Notes: generated by a model not told the origin, from the letters alone. A stretch of 64,000 nucleotides of DNA from Paenibacillus sinopodophylli (GCF_005930355.1 NZ_VDBO01000001.1:1541303-1605302), one strand, 5' to 3'; shown: positions 7,476-16,793, counted from the first letter of the stretch. Numbers and translations: made by a program.

Positions 7476-8345
7476 CTATGGCTGCAAGGAAGCGAGTACT
7501 GTTTCTCTCATCGCCGCTGCAGGAGCAGGCTGACCCGTCCAGTATTCGAATGCATAGGCCCCTTGATAAATAAACATGCCAAGTCCTCCGTGAATACGGC
7601 AGCCATGCTCCTCGGCATCACGCAGAAATTTCGTTTTTAAAGGATTGTAAATCAAATCGCTGGCAACCGCATCTGGTTTCAACCAACTGGCATCGACCGG
7701 AGTATCCTCCGTGTTCGGGAACATGCCGACGGAGGTTGTGTTAATGACAATATCTGCTTCCTCACAGGCAGCTTGCAGTTCTTCATTCGATATCGCTTGT
7801 ATATCAGCTTCCGCTTGCAGAGATCGAGCTAACTCACTCGCCCGTTCTACGGAGCGGTTCGCAATCGTAATGCGTTCGGGCTTCTCGTTTGCAAGCGCAT
7901 AGACGATCCCGCGAGCTGCACCGCCTGCCCCAATGACGACGATTTTCTTACCAGCAAGTTCACTCTCTGCCTCTTCCTTCAGAGAACGAACATAACCGAT
8001 GCCATCTGTGTTATAGCCAATAAGGCGTCCTTCTTCATTAACGATTGTATTTACCGCGCCAATAGTCCGCGCGCTTGCATCAATCTCGTCAAGCACCGAC
8101 ATAATGTCCAGCTTATGAGGGATCGTAACATTCACGCCCCGAATTCCCATAGCACGAACACCTGCGGCGAAGTCTGCGATTCGATCAGACGTCACATGAA
8201 ACGCTGTGTATACGCCGTTAATTCCCGTTTCCTGAAAGGCACGGTTCATCATAATCGGTGATTTTGAATGTCGAATTGGATTGCCGATTACGCCAAACAG
8301 AAGAGTATTGCTGTCAATTCGGTTTCCTGCGCCCACGTTCGTCAC
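7476..8345 (-). CDS. aroE: Shikimate dehydrogenase
   Basis: Reduces 3-dehydroshikimate to shikimate with NADPH in aromatic amino acid synthesis. Substrate-binding motif NPIRHSKSP lies near the start, the catalytic lysine in NVTIPHKLD, and the NADP loop is VIGAGGAARGI with the Arg-bearing IANRS after it; NPLKTKFL closes the active site. I take the GTG at 8345 as the start because GGAAGGGG lies 8 bases before it, giving 289 residues; an in-frame TTG at 8363 would overlap that ribosome site. It follows yqeH by about 30 bases. Confidence 0.93.
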   Translation of the reverse strand: MTNVGAGNRIDSNTLLFGVIGNPIRHSKSPIMMNRAFQETGINGVYTAFHVTSDRIADFAAGVRAMGIRGVNVTIPHKLDIMSVLDEIDASARTIGAVNTIVNEEGRLIGYNTDGIGYVRSLKEEAESELAGKKIVVIGAGGAARGIVYALANEKPERITIANRSVERASELARSLQAEADIQAISNEELQAACEEADIVINTTSVGMFPNTEDTPVDASWLKPDAVASDLIYNPLKTKFLRDAEEHGCRIHGGLGMFIYQGAYAFEYWTGQPAPAAAMRETVLASLQP

Positions 8346-8373
8346 AGTGAATTCCCCTTCCAAAACCTGATGG

Positions 8374-9501
8374 TTAAATCATTGAGTCACGGAGCATCAC
8401 TTTAACACCTTTAGGCGCATAAATATCGATCACAGCCCCGCCGGTTCCGTTGACTTGAATCCAACCGAGTCCGGATATGAATACATCCTTGTTCAATCCA
8501 CGCTTGACGCGCAGCGAATGCCTTGTCCAAGCTGGAATCGTCTCCAACTCTTCAAGTGACGGTCCACCCAGCAATTGACCGCGATGGTCAGCGTAAAGCT
8601 CATCCGCACGTTCCAGCTTCGTCCGATGCATGTTGAGCGCATTCGATACGTAGAACGTAAACGATTGACGGTCCCCTTCAACAAAATCGAACCGAACCAA
8701 GCTGCCAATAAATAGCGATTGTCCTGAATTTAATTGGTACACAAGCGGTTTAATCGGCTTGTCCGGCAATAAAGAGCCGAGGAAGCTCCGTGGTACAACT
8801 TCAGTCATACGAGTAGCATATACAATGCCTGGCGTATCGATGATCGCTTTCCCATCCTCAAGTGGGATATGAACGGCATCAAGCGTCGTTCCCGGATACC
8901 TAGAAGTCGTAAGCTCGCGTTCCATATCACTGTAATCGCGGATAAGTCGATTGATCAGCGTTGACTTGCCGACGTTTGTCGCGCCGACTACATATACATC
9001 ACGACCATTGCGGTAATGCTCAAGCGCCTCGATGACACGTTCGAAGCCCATGTTGCGCTTTGCGCTGCAAAGAACGACATCTACCGTACGTAAGCCTTCT
9101 TCCTTCGCTTGCTTCTGTACCCAGTTCCGCAGCCGATTGACGTTCATCGCTTTCGGAAGCAGATCAATCTTATTCACGACAAGCAGAACAGGGTTATTGC
9201 CGACGAATCGCTGCAATCCCGAGATCAAGCTGCCTTCAAAATCGTACAAATCGACAATATGTACAACCAGGCTGTCCGTATTGCCAATGCTGCCTAGCAG
9301 CTTTAAGAAGTCATCCTGATCAACCGCTACGGATGATGCTTCATTGTAATTGCGAATGCGAAAGCATCTTTGACATATTACAGGATCACGCCCAATTGCC
9401 GCTTCCGGCAAATATCCCGGCAGATCAGAGCTAGTAGCCTGAAGCGCCACTCCGCAGCCCGCGCATGAACCGGATGTCTGACTAAGCTGTTGTTCCATCA
9501 C
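8374..9501 (-). CDS. yqeH: Ribosome biogenesis GTPase YqeH (circularly permuted)
   Basis: 375 residues. An N-terminal zinc finger (CAGC near residue 14, CQRC near residue 43) is followed by GTPase motifs in permuted order: G4 NKID and G5 SAKRN come before the G1 loop GATNVGKST and G3 DTPG. YqeH is needed for 30S subunit assembly in Bacillus. Its ATG overlaps the yqeG stop. Two adjacent ATG codons make the exact start uncertain by one residue. Confidence 0.95.
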   Translation of the reverse strand: MMEQQLSQTSGSCAGCGVALQATSSDLPGYLPEAAIGRDPVICQRCFRIRNYNEASSVAVDQDDFLKLLGSIGNTDSLVVHIVDLYDFEGSLISGLQRFVGNNPVLLVVNKIDLLPKAMNVNRLRNWVQKQAKEEGLRTVDVVLCSAKRNMGFERVIEALEHYRNGRDVYVVGATNVGKSTLINRLIRDYSDMERELTTSRYPGTTLDAVHIPLEDGKAIIDTPGIVYATRMTEVVPRSFLGSLLPDKPIKPLVYQLNSGQSLFIGSLVRFDFVEGDRQSFTFYVSNALNMHRTKLERADELYADHRGQLLGGPSLEELETIPAWTRHSLRVKRGLNKDVFISGLGWIQVNGTGGAVIDIYAPKGVKVMLRDSMI

Positions 9502-10022
9502 TTTGTTTCCCCCTCATACCATAACCCTTTTTTCCTCAAACGTACCAATGCAAACCGTTCGATCCGTCGATTTACCCTTGTCATTATCCCCTCATCCGCA
9601 GGTGCAATCGGCAATACGAGAATCGTGTAAAGTCCCATCCGATTACCGCCAAGCACATCGGTAAGCATCTGATCACCGATGACGACTGTATGCTCCGCTT
9701 GCAAACCTAAGACGCCGAGCGCCTTCTTAAAGGCCTTAGCGGCAGGCTTGCGCGCTGCATGAATATAAGGAATATTGAGCGGTGCTGCGAACTTCCCAAC
9801 ACGAGTTTCATTGTTATTCGAGACGATTACAACCTGAAAGCCGCGTGAGCGCACATAATCAAGCCACTGCACAAGCTCAGGCGTAGCTAACGCCTCCTTG
9901 GCACCGACAAGCGTATTATCCAAATCCGTAATGATGCCGCGAACGCCCCTTGCATGCAGCTCATCTAAATTAATTTCATAAACTGTATTAACGCGCATAT
10001 GCGGCAACAGCCGTTCAAACAT
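9498..10022 (-). CDS. yqeG: HAD-superfamily phosphatase YqeG
   Basis: 174 residues, HAD class IIIA. Motif I is ITDLDNTLVG, motif II VIVSNNNE, and motif III VIGDQMLTDVLGGN. The partner lysine is probably in AARKPAAKAFKKAL. It is the first gene of the yqe cluster. The physiological substrate is not established, though the family is related to mitochondrial PTPMT/GEP4 phosphatidylglycerophosphate phosphatases. A terminator from the upstream operon separates it from the next gene. Confidence 0.92.
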   Translation of the reverse strand: MFERLLPHMRVNTVYEINLDELHARGVRGIITDLDNTLVGAKEALATPELVQWLDYVRSRGFQVVIVSNNNETRVGKFAAPLNIPYIHAARKPAAKAFKKALGVLGLQAEHTVVIGDQMLTDVLGGNRMGLYTILVLPIAPADEGIMTRVNRRIERFALVRLRKKGLWYEGETK

Positions 10023-10094
10023 AATGGATATCCCTCTGCTTTCTGCTTGCTATCTTACGAAACTATACCATACAAACCAAATTTGTTGCAAAAA

Positions 10095-10126
10095 ATACCG
10101 CTGCCAATTTGTCTGGTCAGCGGTAT
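10095..10126 (-). terminator. Terminator of the MoxR/DUF58/transglutaminase operon
   Basis: A 9-bp stem ATACCGCTG (10095-10103) with CAGCGGTAT (10118-10126), followed on the minus strand by a T-run. It lies about 90 bases after the stop at 10217. Confidence 0.82.
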
Positions 10127-10210
10127 TTGTGCAAAAAGGATAAAACCCAGCCGATCACTTCACGTTCGCCTATCCTGTAATCATGTGCTACATTCCGATA
10201 CGAGCGTCGG
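10100..10210 (-). pseudogene. Possible C-terminal remnant of an alpha/beta hydrolase
   Basis: The minus strand between the transglutaminase stop and the terminator reads, without a start codon, SRRSYRNVAHDYRIGEREVI then GWVLSFF, running into the terminator stem. The pattern aromatic-x-x-V-x-H-D-Y, then a helix ending in W, resembles the catalytic-histidine end of dienelactone-hydrolase-like proteins. No ribosome site or start is visible, so if real it is a decayed tail. This rests on pattern recognition only. Confidence 0.3.
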
Positions 10211-10216
10211 CTAACC

Positions 10217-12463
10217 TTATTTTAATTGATCGATTATTGATCGCACTTTGATTACGAATCGATCCGCTTCTTCCGAGGTTGCCATGGCAGGGCTGTATTT
10301 GGCCTGCTCGAATCCATCCAGCACCACTTTGAAATCATCACGAAGTCGTTTCCTGCTCTCCGACCATCTGCTAACCGCTTCTCTAAGCGTCTCATGCTCT
10401 CCGCGCTCCATACCGCGCTTCTTGCAAATCCGAAGAAGTCTTTGTGTTTCGATAACGATTCGGTCATTCGAAGTATAAGAGCCGTGGCGGAACTTCCGCC
10501 ATGCCAATACGAGTTGATTGCGGCGCATAATGATTGAAACCACAAGTGCAATCACAAGAAGCGAAATCGCGCTCCACGTCCACAGCTTTGATTGGGAGGA
10601 TGTTTTCGATTCCACAACCGCGGCTGCATCTGTATCTTCCGTATCGACTTCAGGCAATGCTGCATCCTCTTCTACTGCCATCGTGTAAGGAAAAGTGAAG
10701 CCGGCAGTAGCTTCGAATGGAATCCAGCCAAAACCTTCGAAATAAATCTCCACCCATGAATGTGCGTCAGAGTTTCTAACTGTATAAGTGCCTGACCCGT
10801 TTGGATTGACACCCTCACCCATAACTTCACCAGGCGGACCGTAATCGCTGATCGGAAGCACCCCTGGTGCGAAGCCCTTCACCCATCTAGTCGGCAAATC
10901 CAAGCTCCGCGCCATTACGGCCATAGCGGTAGAGAAATAATCGCAATAGCCTTCTTTCAGTTCAAATAAAAACTGATCTACAAAATCAAGCGATGTGCCC
11001 GTAAGTCTAGACTCATCGGGCAAATTATTGTAGTTATACGTAAGCCTCAAATAGGTTTCAAGCAGCTTAGCTTTGTCATAATCATTTGTTGCTTCAGCTG
11101 TTACATCCCTTGCAAGCTGTTTAACTCGCTCGGGCAACTGATTTGGAAGCTGCAGGTAGAAGGCATTTCTTGTCGCCTCAGTCTCGTCCGACCACCCTGC
11201 TTTTGCTTTACGCAGCAGCTCCTCATCAAGAACAGGGACCGAAGAGGTAACGGAGTAGGTTTGTGGATATTTACGATTTTTCATTGACCAGTTCAGTAAT
11301 CGCAGCTCACTGGAGCTTGCTTCCCATCTTAGTCCCGAAAGCAGAGCGGCCTCATCATCGTCCACCCAATTCAAGGTTGTAATCGGTGAAGCACCGAATA
11401 GGACAGGATAAGTATCCTTGCGAACCATCGTAATGATTTGATCAATCTTGGTAACTCCTGCTGTTGGAGGCGTATCTATGACAGCTAAGTTCTCGCCTTT
11501 GACTACTGAAGTAAGCGTCTCACCCACTTCGACATCCTGCCAGCCAGCTCCCGTATAGATCGCCTTGGCTTCGCCGCGCCAATAGCTTCGATGTGAGGTT
11601 GTAACAGTCATCATCGGCGAATAATCGAATTCAAATCCCCCGCCAAGCTCGTCGTCATTGCGGCTGTAACCGGAGCTCGCATTGCCGCTATTGCTTGGAG
11701 TCAGCGATTCCGTTCCCTTATCCCCAAGAAAAACTTGCACTTGCTCGCCCTTCGCTTCCTTCCAGATCGTGTAAGGATCCTGCAACAGCGGAGACAAGGA
11801 TGGCATGTTCAGCCCCGCCGTCATCAGCACGGTAAGAACAAGCGCAATTGGCACTATTAATTGAAGCGGATATTCCGCCAGCTCTCTCCAACTGTTCGGA
11901 TGCTCACGTTCAAGTCGCGACAGATGGCTTGCAACTAGCCATAACAAGCCGATAAATACAACCATTCCCACCTCGTCCCAGAGCCAAATCGGGGTGAAGG
12001 AATCCCCGATCGTCAAGATAAGAATGTTCATGCCGACGAAGCCAATCATTCTAAGGCGAGTTGTCGTCCATATCCCAAAGAGGATATAGAGAAGCAGCAA
12101 TGCAGCACTAATCCATATAAACGGATTCAATTGAACAGCATGAGCCTGAATCCACCAAATCCAGTCTTGCCAGCTCTCAGGCTTCGCAATAAGCCAATCC
12201 ATCTCCACCAAGTTAGCGGCTACGAATATAGCTGCCGCAGCTTGGAGTACTAGCTTCAGAAGCCTTGTGTTTGGCGGCAGCACAATGTCAATAATGACCG
12301 CTGCCAGAAGTGTCACATATCCGATGGTGAATGTTTCCTCCCACCAATAACCTTCGAATATCGTAATCGAACTAGATAGAATGATGGCAATAAAGATAGC
12401 TCTGACCTTATCGAACCAATTTGTCGATAAGTAAGTACCGATCGCTTTCATGAAAGGCTTCAC
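10217..12463 (-). CDS. Transglutaminase-like membrane protein (DUF3488/TgpA, DUF4129; YebA type)
   Basis: 748 residues. About six or seven membrane helices fill residues 20-220. A long extracytoplasmic part holds a transglutaminase/papain-like core with Cys507 (EGYCDYFSTAMAVMAR) and His568 (DAHSWVEIYFEGFGW). The third position is probably Glu584 where Asp is more common. Another helix near 635-655 is followed by a cytoplasmic DUF4129 tail. The family sits with MoxR ATPases and DUF58 proteins, as here and at Bacillus yeaC-yeaD-yebA; its role is unknown, with peptide cross-linking or hydrolysis at the cell surface suggested by the fold. The ATG overlaps the DUF58 stop. Confidence 0.88.
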   Translation of the reverse strand: MKPFMKAIGTYLSTNWFDKVRAIFIAIILSSSITIFEGYWWEETFTIGYVTLLAAVIIDIVLPPNTRLLKLVLQAAAAIFVAANLVEMDWLIAKPESWQDWIWWIQAHAVQLNPFIWISAALLLLYILFGIWTTTRLRMIGFVGMNILILTIGDSFTPIWLWDEVGMVVFIGLLWLVASHLSRLEREHPNSWRELAEYPLQLIVPIALVLTVLMTAGLNMPSLSPLLQDPYTIWKEAKGEQVQVFLGDKGTESLTPSNSGNASSGYSRNDDELGGGFEFDYSPMMTVTTSHRSYWRGEAKAIYTGAGWQDVEVGETLTSVVKGENLAVIDTPPTAGVTKIDQIITMVRKDTYPVLFGASPITTLNWVDDDEAALLSGLRWEASSSELRLLNWSMKNRKYPQTYSVTSSVPVLDEELLRKAKAGWSDETEATRNAFYLQLPNQLPERVKQLARDVTAEATNDYDKAKLLETYLRLTYNYNNLPDESRLTGTSLDFVDQFLFELKEGYCDYFSTAMAVMARSLDLPTRWVKGFAPGVLPISDYGPPGEVMGEGVNPNGSGTYTVRNSDAHSWVEIYFEGFGWIPFEATAGFTFPYTMAVEEDAALPEVDTEDTDAAAVVESKTSSQSKLWTWSAISLLVIALVVSIIMRRNQLVLAWRKFRHGSYTSNDRIVIETQRLLRICKKRGMERGEHETLREAVSRWSESRKRLRDDFKVVLDGFEQAKYSPAMATSEEADRFVIKVRSIIDQLK

Positions 12464-13707
12464 GCGATACCACTCCCTTCTAACGCGGCTGGGAGCTCTT
12501 GCAGTTGACGAATGTCGAAGACAGGCCAGCCGTGCTCACGCAGCACATGCTTCCATGATGTATTTCCGCTCAGCGGATCAACCATAGATGATATATGGAG
12601 CAAGCAAGGGGTAATGCCTTTCCGCGACAGCCATTCCATGCTTCTGACAACATCGGCTCCTGTATCAGGTGTTACGACCACCGCAAAGCTGCCAGGTTCT
12701 AACACGGTATCTGCCTGTTGAAGGGATGCATACAAAGGACGAACAGCATCCGCATCGACAAAGGTCAAATGTCTCATCATTAGATTACGCTGCTCGATAC
12801 CCGATTTGGGGCTGATCATCGTCAGCTTCTCCCCAATCGACAGCAGACCCATCGCCGTGTCGTCCTTTAACCCATTCTCCAGAAGCGAAGCAGCGGCAGA
12901 TACCGCAAGCTCGAACCGAGCAGCAAGTTCACTACCATATCCTCCAGCGTAACGATCCAGTATAACGACAGTTCGCGGCAGTGATTCCCGCTCAAAGGCT
13001 TTGGATTTCCATTGGCCTGTCTTAGCGGTCGCATTCCAATGGACACGAGATAAGCGGTCGCCATACAAGTATTCGCGAACGCCGTTGATTTGGGTCGTCT
13101 CCTTGGCAGAGCGTGACGCGATTGCATGAGAGTAAGGCCCGCGAATGCCACGTTGAATACCATTCCATTGTCTTAGCGCTACCGTCTGAGGCAGCACATT
13201 GAATACCGTTTCCGTGCCGAATTGTCCCGAATGCTCGAATAGACCAAATACATCATAAGACAAGCACTGCGTGTGCGTGAATCGATACTCGCCGCGAAGC
13301 AAAGGCGGCGTCTGGTAGGCGACCTGGCCGCTGCGCTTCCAATTCGGAACAAAGGACGTTTCGAAAGCCAGCTTCTGCCCATTATGACGCTGCATCTGAT
13401 CTCTCACAATTACATATGGAAGCGGATAGTAGCCTGGAATTTTCATCGTGAGATTGACCTCCAGCGAACTCCCCGCGGATAAGCTATGATCAAGCGCATT
13501 CGCGCCAGGTACCAAATACGTTCTACTGCCTGATACCCTATTAATACCGCTCCAGCGGCCAAGCACCAAATAAACGAGCAATAAGTTCAAAATCATAAAC
13601 AGCATAAAAGCGGTTTTTCCGCCTTGGAATAAGAAATAAAACAGACTGGTCAAATAAATAACGGCAACAAGCTGCCAGCGCAGCCTCTTCGATTTAGCCG
13701 CTGCCAT
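12460..13707 (-). CDS. DUF58 protein (YeaD type)
   Basis: 415 residues. Two membrane helices lie near residues 12-48, then a beta-rich region, then the DUF58 core with the signature SRVHWNATAKTGQWKSKAFE (around residues 210-230) and a von Willebrand A-like fold (VVILDRYAGGYGSE). DUF58 proteins are the usual partners of MoxR ATPases, probably as their targets. The gene is 4 bases from the MoxR stop and overlaps the transglutaminase gene. Function is inferred from this conserved trio only. Confidence 0.88.
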   Translation of the reverse strand: MAAAKSKRLRWQLVAVIYLTSLFYFLFQGGKTAFMLFMILNLLLVYLVLGRWSGINRVSGSRTYLVPGANALDHSLSAGSSLEVNLTMKIPGYYPLPYVIVRDQMQRHNGQKLAFETSFVPNWKRSGQVAYQTPPLLRGEYRFTHTQCLSYDVFGLFEHSGQFGTETVFNVLPQTVALRQWNGIQRGIRGPYSHAIASRSAKETTQINGVREYLYGDRLSRVHWNATAKTGQWKSKAFERESLPRTVVILDRYAGGYGSELAARFELAVSAAASLLENGLKDDTAMGLLSIGEKLTMISPKSGIEQRNLMMRHLTFVDADAVRPLYASLQQADTVLEPGSFAVVVTPDTGADVVRSMEWLSRKGITPCLLHISSMVDPLSGNTSWKHVLREHGWPVFDIRQLQELPAALEGSGIA

Positions 13708-13711
13708 CCGT

Positions 13712-14668
13712 TTAACGCTCTAGCCGAACCGGAACCTTCGTGGACTGAATCACCTGTTCGATGATATCCTCCGCTTTAAGTCCGTTCATTCGGGCTTCCG
13801 TACGAAGCAAGAGTCTGTGAGAGAGAACAAAAGGCGCTAGCTCCTTAACATCGTCAGGCGTTACGAAATGACGCTGCTGAATATAAGCGCTCGCTTTGGC
13901 TGCCCGCGCAAGAGCCAGTGCCGCTCGGGGACTCGCACCAAGCATCACATTCGCATGCTCTCTCGTTCCTCTAATGAGGCTGACCAAATATTTGCCTACT
14001 GCATCATCGATATGTACCTTGAGCACTTGATCTTGAATATGGATCATATCGGCAATATCAATCATCGGCTCAATGCGATCAGATGGATGTATTCCTTCAT
14101 TAGATAACACCATGCGCTGCTCATCAGCTTCACTCGGATATCCTAGCGACAGCTTCATCATAAAGCGGTCGAGCTGAGCTTCCGGAAGCGTGTATGTCCC
14201 TTCGAATTCAATCGGATTTTGAGTGGCAAGCAGCACGAAGGGACGCGGAAGCTCATACGTATCACCATCAACTGTCACATGTCCTTCTTCCATCGCTTCT
14301 AGCAGCGCTGATTGCGTTTTCGTCGTTGCACGGTTAATTTCATCTGCCAGCAATATATTGGACATTACCGGACCCGGACGGAATATAAAAGACTCTTGTT
14401 TAGGATGATAAATAGAAACGCCTGTAATATCTGTAGGCAATAAGTCCGGATTGCACTGGATGCGGCGGAACTGTCCACCGATTGATTTGGCGAGCGCCTT
14501 TACAAGCTGTGTCTTGCCTGTGCCTGGCACATCTTCCAGCAAAACATGTCCGCCTGCAATAACAGCGATGAGCAGCCGTTTTATTTCTTCCTGCTTGCCG
14601 AGAATACAAGTTTCTAAGTTTCGTAGAATAGTAGCACATAATTGCATGTCTGCAGGACGAATATCCAT
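13712..14668 (-). CDS. MoxR-family AAA+ ATPase (YeaC type)
   Basis: 318 residues from the ATG at 14668, which has GGGAGG about 7 bases upstream; a longer reading upstream lacks a ribosome site. The Walker A loop is EDVPGTGKTQLVKAL, Walker B ILLADEINRA, and the sensor-1 region LLATQNPIEFEGTY is followed by the LPEAQLDRF arginine region. MoxR ATPases act as chaperones or activators of partner proteins, here presumably the DUF58 and transglutaminase products encoded next in the operon. Confidence 0.93.
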   Translation of the reverse strand: MDIRPADMQLCATILRNLETCILGKQEEIKRLLIAVIAGGHVLLEDVPGTGKTQLVKALAKSIGGQFRRIQCNPDLLPTDITGVSIYHPKQESFIFRPGPVMSNILLADEINRATTKTQSALLEAMEEGHVTVDGDTYELPRPFVLLATQNPIEFEGTYTLPEAQLDRFMMKLSLGYPSEADEQRMVLSNEGIHPSDRIEPMIDIADMIHIQDQVLKVHIDDAVGKYLVSLIRGTREHANVMLGASPRAALALARAAKASAYIQQRHFVTPDDVKELAPFVLSHRLLLRTEARMNGLKAEDIIEQVIQSTKVPVRLER

Positions 14669-14765
14669 TCTATTACCTCCCGAAATAACGCTTATGTTTA
14701 TGTTCAACACTACTATTTTACAGTACTTTCTTTGCCATACACAAACTTTTTCACTACAAAAAAAA

Positions 14766-14791
14766 TTGGAAGATCCCACAGGATCCTCCAA
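14766..14791 (-). terminator. Terminator of the spoVA operon
   Basis: An 11-bp stem, TTGGAAGATCC with GGATCCTCCAA (one G-U pair), then a run of nine T on the minus strand. It lies just after the spoVAE stop and before the MoxR gene. Confidence 0.88.
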
Positions 14792-14808
14792 CTCTTTTCC
14801 AAAAATAA

Positions 14809-15159
14809 CTACCCTTTAGGTCTAACCACCAGCGCTGCCAGAAAGGAAAATATGATGGCAGCCGAGATGCCGGCACTCGTCACTTTGAATATGCCGGAGA
14901 TCACTCCAATCCAGCCTTGGTCGTGCAGCTCGGTCAATGCACCATGTACGAGCGCATTACCAAAGCTCGTAATTGGAACAGTGGCTCCTGCCCCTGCAAA
15001 TTTCACCAACGGCTCATATAAATCGAAGCCATCCACGATCGCTCCAATGACAACCAGCGTCGACATCGTATGCGCTGGCGTCAGCTTGAGTACGTCGAAC
15101 ATCAACTGGCCGATCACACATATCCCTCCGCCAACTACAAAAGCCCATAAAAAAATCAT
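14809..15159 (-). CDS. spoVAE: Stage V sporulation protein AE (SpoVAEb)
   Basis: 116 residues, four membrane helices (starting FLWAFVVGGGICVIGQLMFD). SpoVAC, AD and AEb together form the core of the inner-membrane system that loads dipicolinic acid into spores and releases it at germination. It shares the GAGATVPITSFGNALVHGA motif with SpoVAC, reflecting their paralogy. It is the last gene of the three-gene operon. Confidence 0.95.
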   Translation of the reverse strand: MIFLWAFVVGGGICVIGQLMFDVLKLTPAHTMSTLVVIGAIVDGFDLYEPLVKFAGAGATVPITSFGNALVHGALTELHDQGWIGVISGIFKVTSAGISAAIIFSFLAALVVRPKG

Positions 15160-15165
15160 AACCGC

Positions 15166-16179
15166 TTAACCTCCTTTTGCACTAATGGCTACCGCATGTG
15201 CGATGCAGGGGATGCTTTCTCCTTGCTGGAATGAAAGTGGAGATAACAAAGCGCCGGTTGCAACGACAAGAATTCGTTTCAATTCCCCCTTTTTAATTCT
15301 TTTGAGCAAATGTCCATAAGTAACGACCGCCGAACACCCGCAGCCACTGCCACCTGCCTGAACCTTCTGGTTTTGCACGTCATATACCATCAAGCCGCAA
15401 TCGCTGAATACCGTATCATTCATGGGAACACCGTTCTGCAGCAGCAGCTCTTTCGCAATAGGATGGCCCACGCCAGCCAAATCACCTGTAACGATGAGGT
15501 CATAATCACTTGGCGATCGGCCAGTATCGTTGAAATGTGCTTGGATCGTATCGACAGCAGCCGGTGCCATTGCGGCGCCCATATTGAAAGGATCAGTAAT
15601 GCCCAAATCAATAACCTTGCCAATAGTCGCGCACTCCACAACCGGGCCGTCTCCTGAAGCAGCAACGACTGCAGCTCCAGCACCTGTAACCGTATACTGC
15701 GCTGTTGGCGGCTTCTGCGAGCCATATTCCGTTGGATAACGGAACTGCTTCTCTGCGGTACAATTATGGCTGCAGGTTCCTGCAAGTACATGAGTAGCTG
15801 ATCCTGAATTTACAAACAATGAAGCAAGCGCCAGCGTTTCCATCGAGGTAGAGCATGCACCGAATACGCCGATATAAGGAACGCCAAGCGAGCGAGCTGC
15901 GAAGCTGTTACTAATGATTTGGTTCATTAAATCTCCGCCGATATAGAATTGAAGCTGATCGCGCTTAATGCCTGCATTCTGAATTGCAAATTCAGATGCT
16001 TGTTCAAGCAACAGCCGCTCGGCCTTTTCCCAGCTTTTTTGCTGCATATCAAGCTCAGGATGGACGAGATCGAAGTCAGCAGCCAGCGGCCCATCGCCCT
16101 CATCTGGACCTACTACAGTCGCTTCGCCGATGATGACAGGACGCTTCTCGAACCACCAGGATTGTTTTCCTCGCAGCAT
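15166..16179 (-). CDS. spoVAD: Stage V sporulation protein AD (dipicolinate-binding)
   Basis: 337 residues from the ATG at 16179, directly after the spoVAC stop. This start reads LRGKQSWWFEKRPVIIGEA, which matches the family's N-terminus; a longer reading would extend into spoVAC. It has a thiolase-like fold with FGACSTSMETLALA, FADCGLMVYD-like and GGSGCGCSAVVTYGH segments. SpoVAD binds dipicolinic acid in Bacillus. Confidence 0.95.
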   Translation of the reverse strand: MLRGKQSWWFEKRPVIIGEATVVGPDEGDGPLAADFDLVHPELDMQQKSWEKAERLLLEQASEFAIQNAGIKRDQLQFYIGGDLMNQIISNSFAARSLGVPYIGVFGACSTSMETLALASLFVNSGSATHVLAGTCSHNCTAEKQFRYPTEYGSQKPPTAQYTVTGAGAAVVAASGDGPVVECATIGKVIDLGITDPFNMGAAMAPAAVDTIQAHFNDTGRSPSDYDLIVTGDLAGVGHPIAKELLLQNGVPMNDTVFSDCGLMVYDVQNQKVQAGGSGCGCSAVVTYGHLLKRIKKGELKRILVVATGALLSPLSFQQGESIPCIAHAVAISAKGG

Positions 16180-16180
16180 A

Positions 16181-16672
16181 TTACTGACCCCCAGTACCAA
16201 GTATGAGATGGACAATACCGACGAAGAAAGCTGCTACCGTTCCGTATACGATAACGGAACCGGCTAGCTTAAACATATTGCCGCCAACACCTAACACAAG
16301 CCCTTCGCTTCGGTGCTCCAACGCCGCTGAACACATGGAATTCGCAAACCCTGTTACGGGAACAGCAGATCCTGCCCCTGCCCATTGAGCGATTTTGTCA
16401 TATACACCTAAGCTCGTTAGAATAACGGATATTAGAATGAGCGTAGCAACCGTTGGGTTGCTTGCCGCAGTCTCACTCATCCCCATCAAATGGACAAACA
16501 TTTCTTGAATGGCTTGTCCAAACACGCATATTGCTCCGCCAAAAACAAATGCCTTCAAGCAATTGCTCCAAATCGATCTAGGGGGCTCCATCGTTTTGGC
16601 GAACGATTGATATTCCTTTGGTGACATCGCCATTTTCTTGTACGAGTGACGGCTCTTACTTTTTGTAGCCAC
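16181..16672 (-). CDS. spoVAC: Stage V sporulation protein AC (mechanosensitive channel component)
   Basis: 163 residues. The hydrophilic N-terminus is followed by about four membrane helices, with GGAICVFGQAIQ and the motif GAGSAVPVTGFANSM. SpoVAC opens as a mechanosensitive channel for dipicolinic acid in Bacillus. Only AC, AD and AE are present here, without AA, AB or AF in the visible context; such minimal spoVA operons are known. A GGAGG site precedes the start. Expression in the forespore is expected. Confidence 0.95.
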   Translation of the reverse strand: MATKSKSRHSYKKMAMSPKEYQSFAKTMEPPRSIWSNCLKAFVFGGAICVFGQAIQEMFVHLMGMSETAASNPTVATLILISVILTSLGVYDKIAQWAGAGSAVPVTGFANSMCSAALEHRSEGLVLGVGGNMFKLAGSVIVYGTVAAFFVGIVHLILGTGGQ

Positions 16673-16754
16673 TGCACCAACCTCCTTTTCCAGTACGGCT
16701 TCCCTTACCGCATAAGCGTAGAGTTCCGTTTACACGCTACATTCTTCTCGTTCA

Positions 16755-16783
16755 TTATTTGTTATTGAAGGTAGCAATATTCC
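16755..16783 (-). promoter_or_regulatory. Weak candidate sigma-G-type promoter of spoVA
   Basis: On the minus strand GAATA (-35-like, about 16779-16783) is followed after some 17 bases by CAAATAATG (about 16753-16761). Sigma-G promoters have G-ATA at -35 and CATnnTA at -10. The -35 matches and the -10 is imperfect. Listed because a forespore promoter must exist upstream of spoVAC. Confidence 0.3.
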
Positions 16784-16793
16784 AACAAAAAAA

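Noticed and set aside
10217..14668. A protein-secretion or pilus-type ATPase locus
   Set aside because: The MoxR, DUF58 and transglutaminase-like trio is a known conserved set with other functions.
14642..15169. A 175-codon frame opposite spoVAE
   Set aside because: Antisense to spoVAE and across its terminator.
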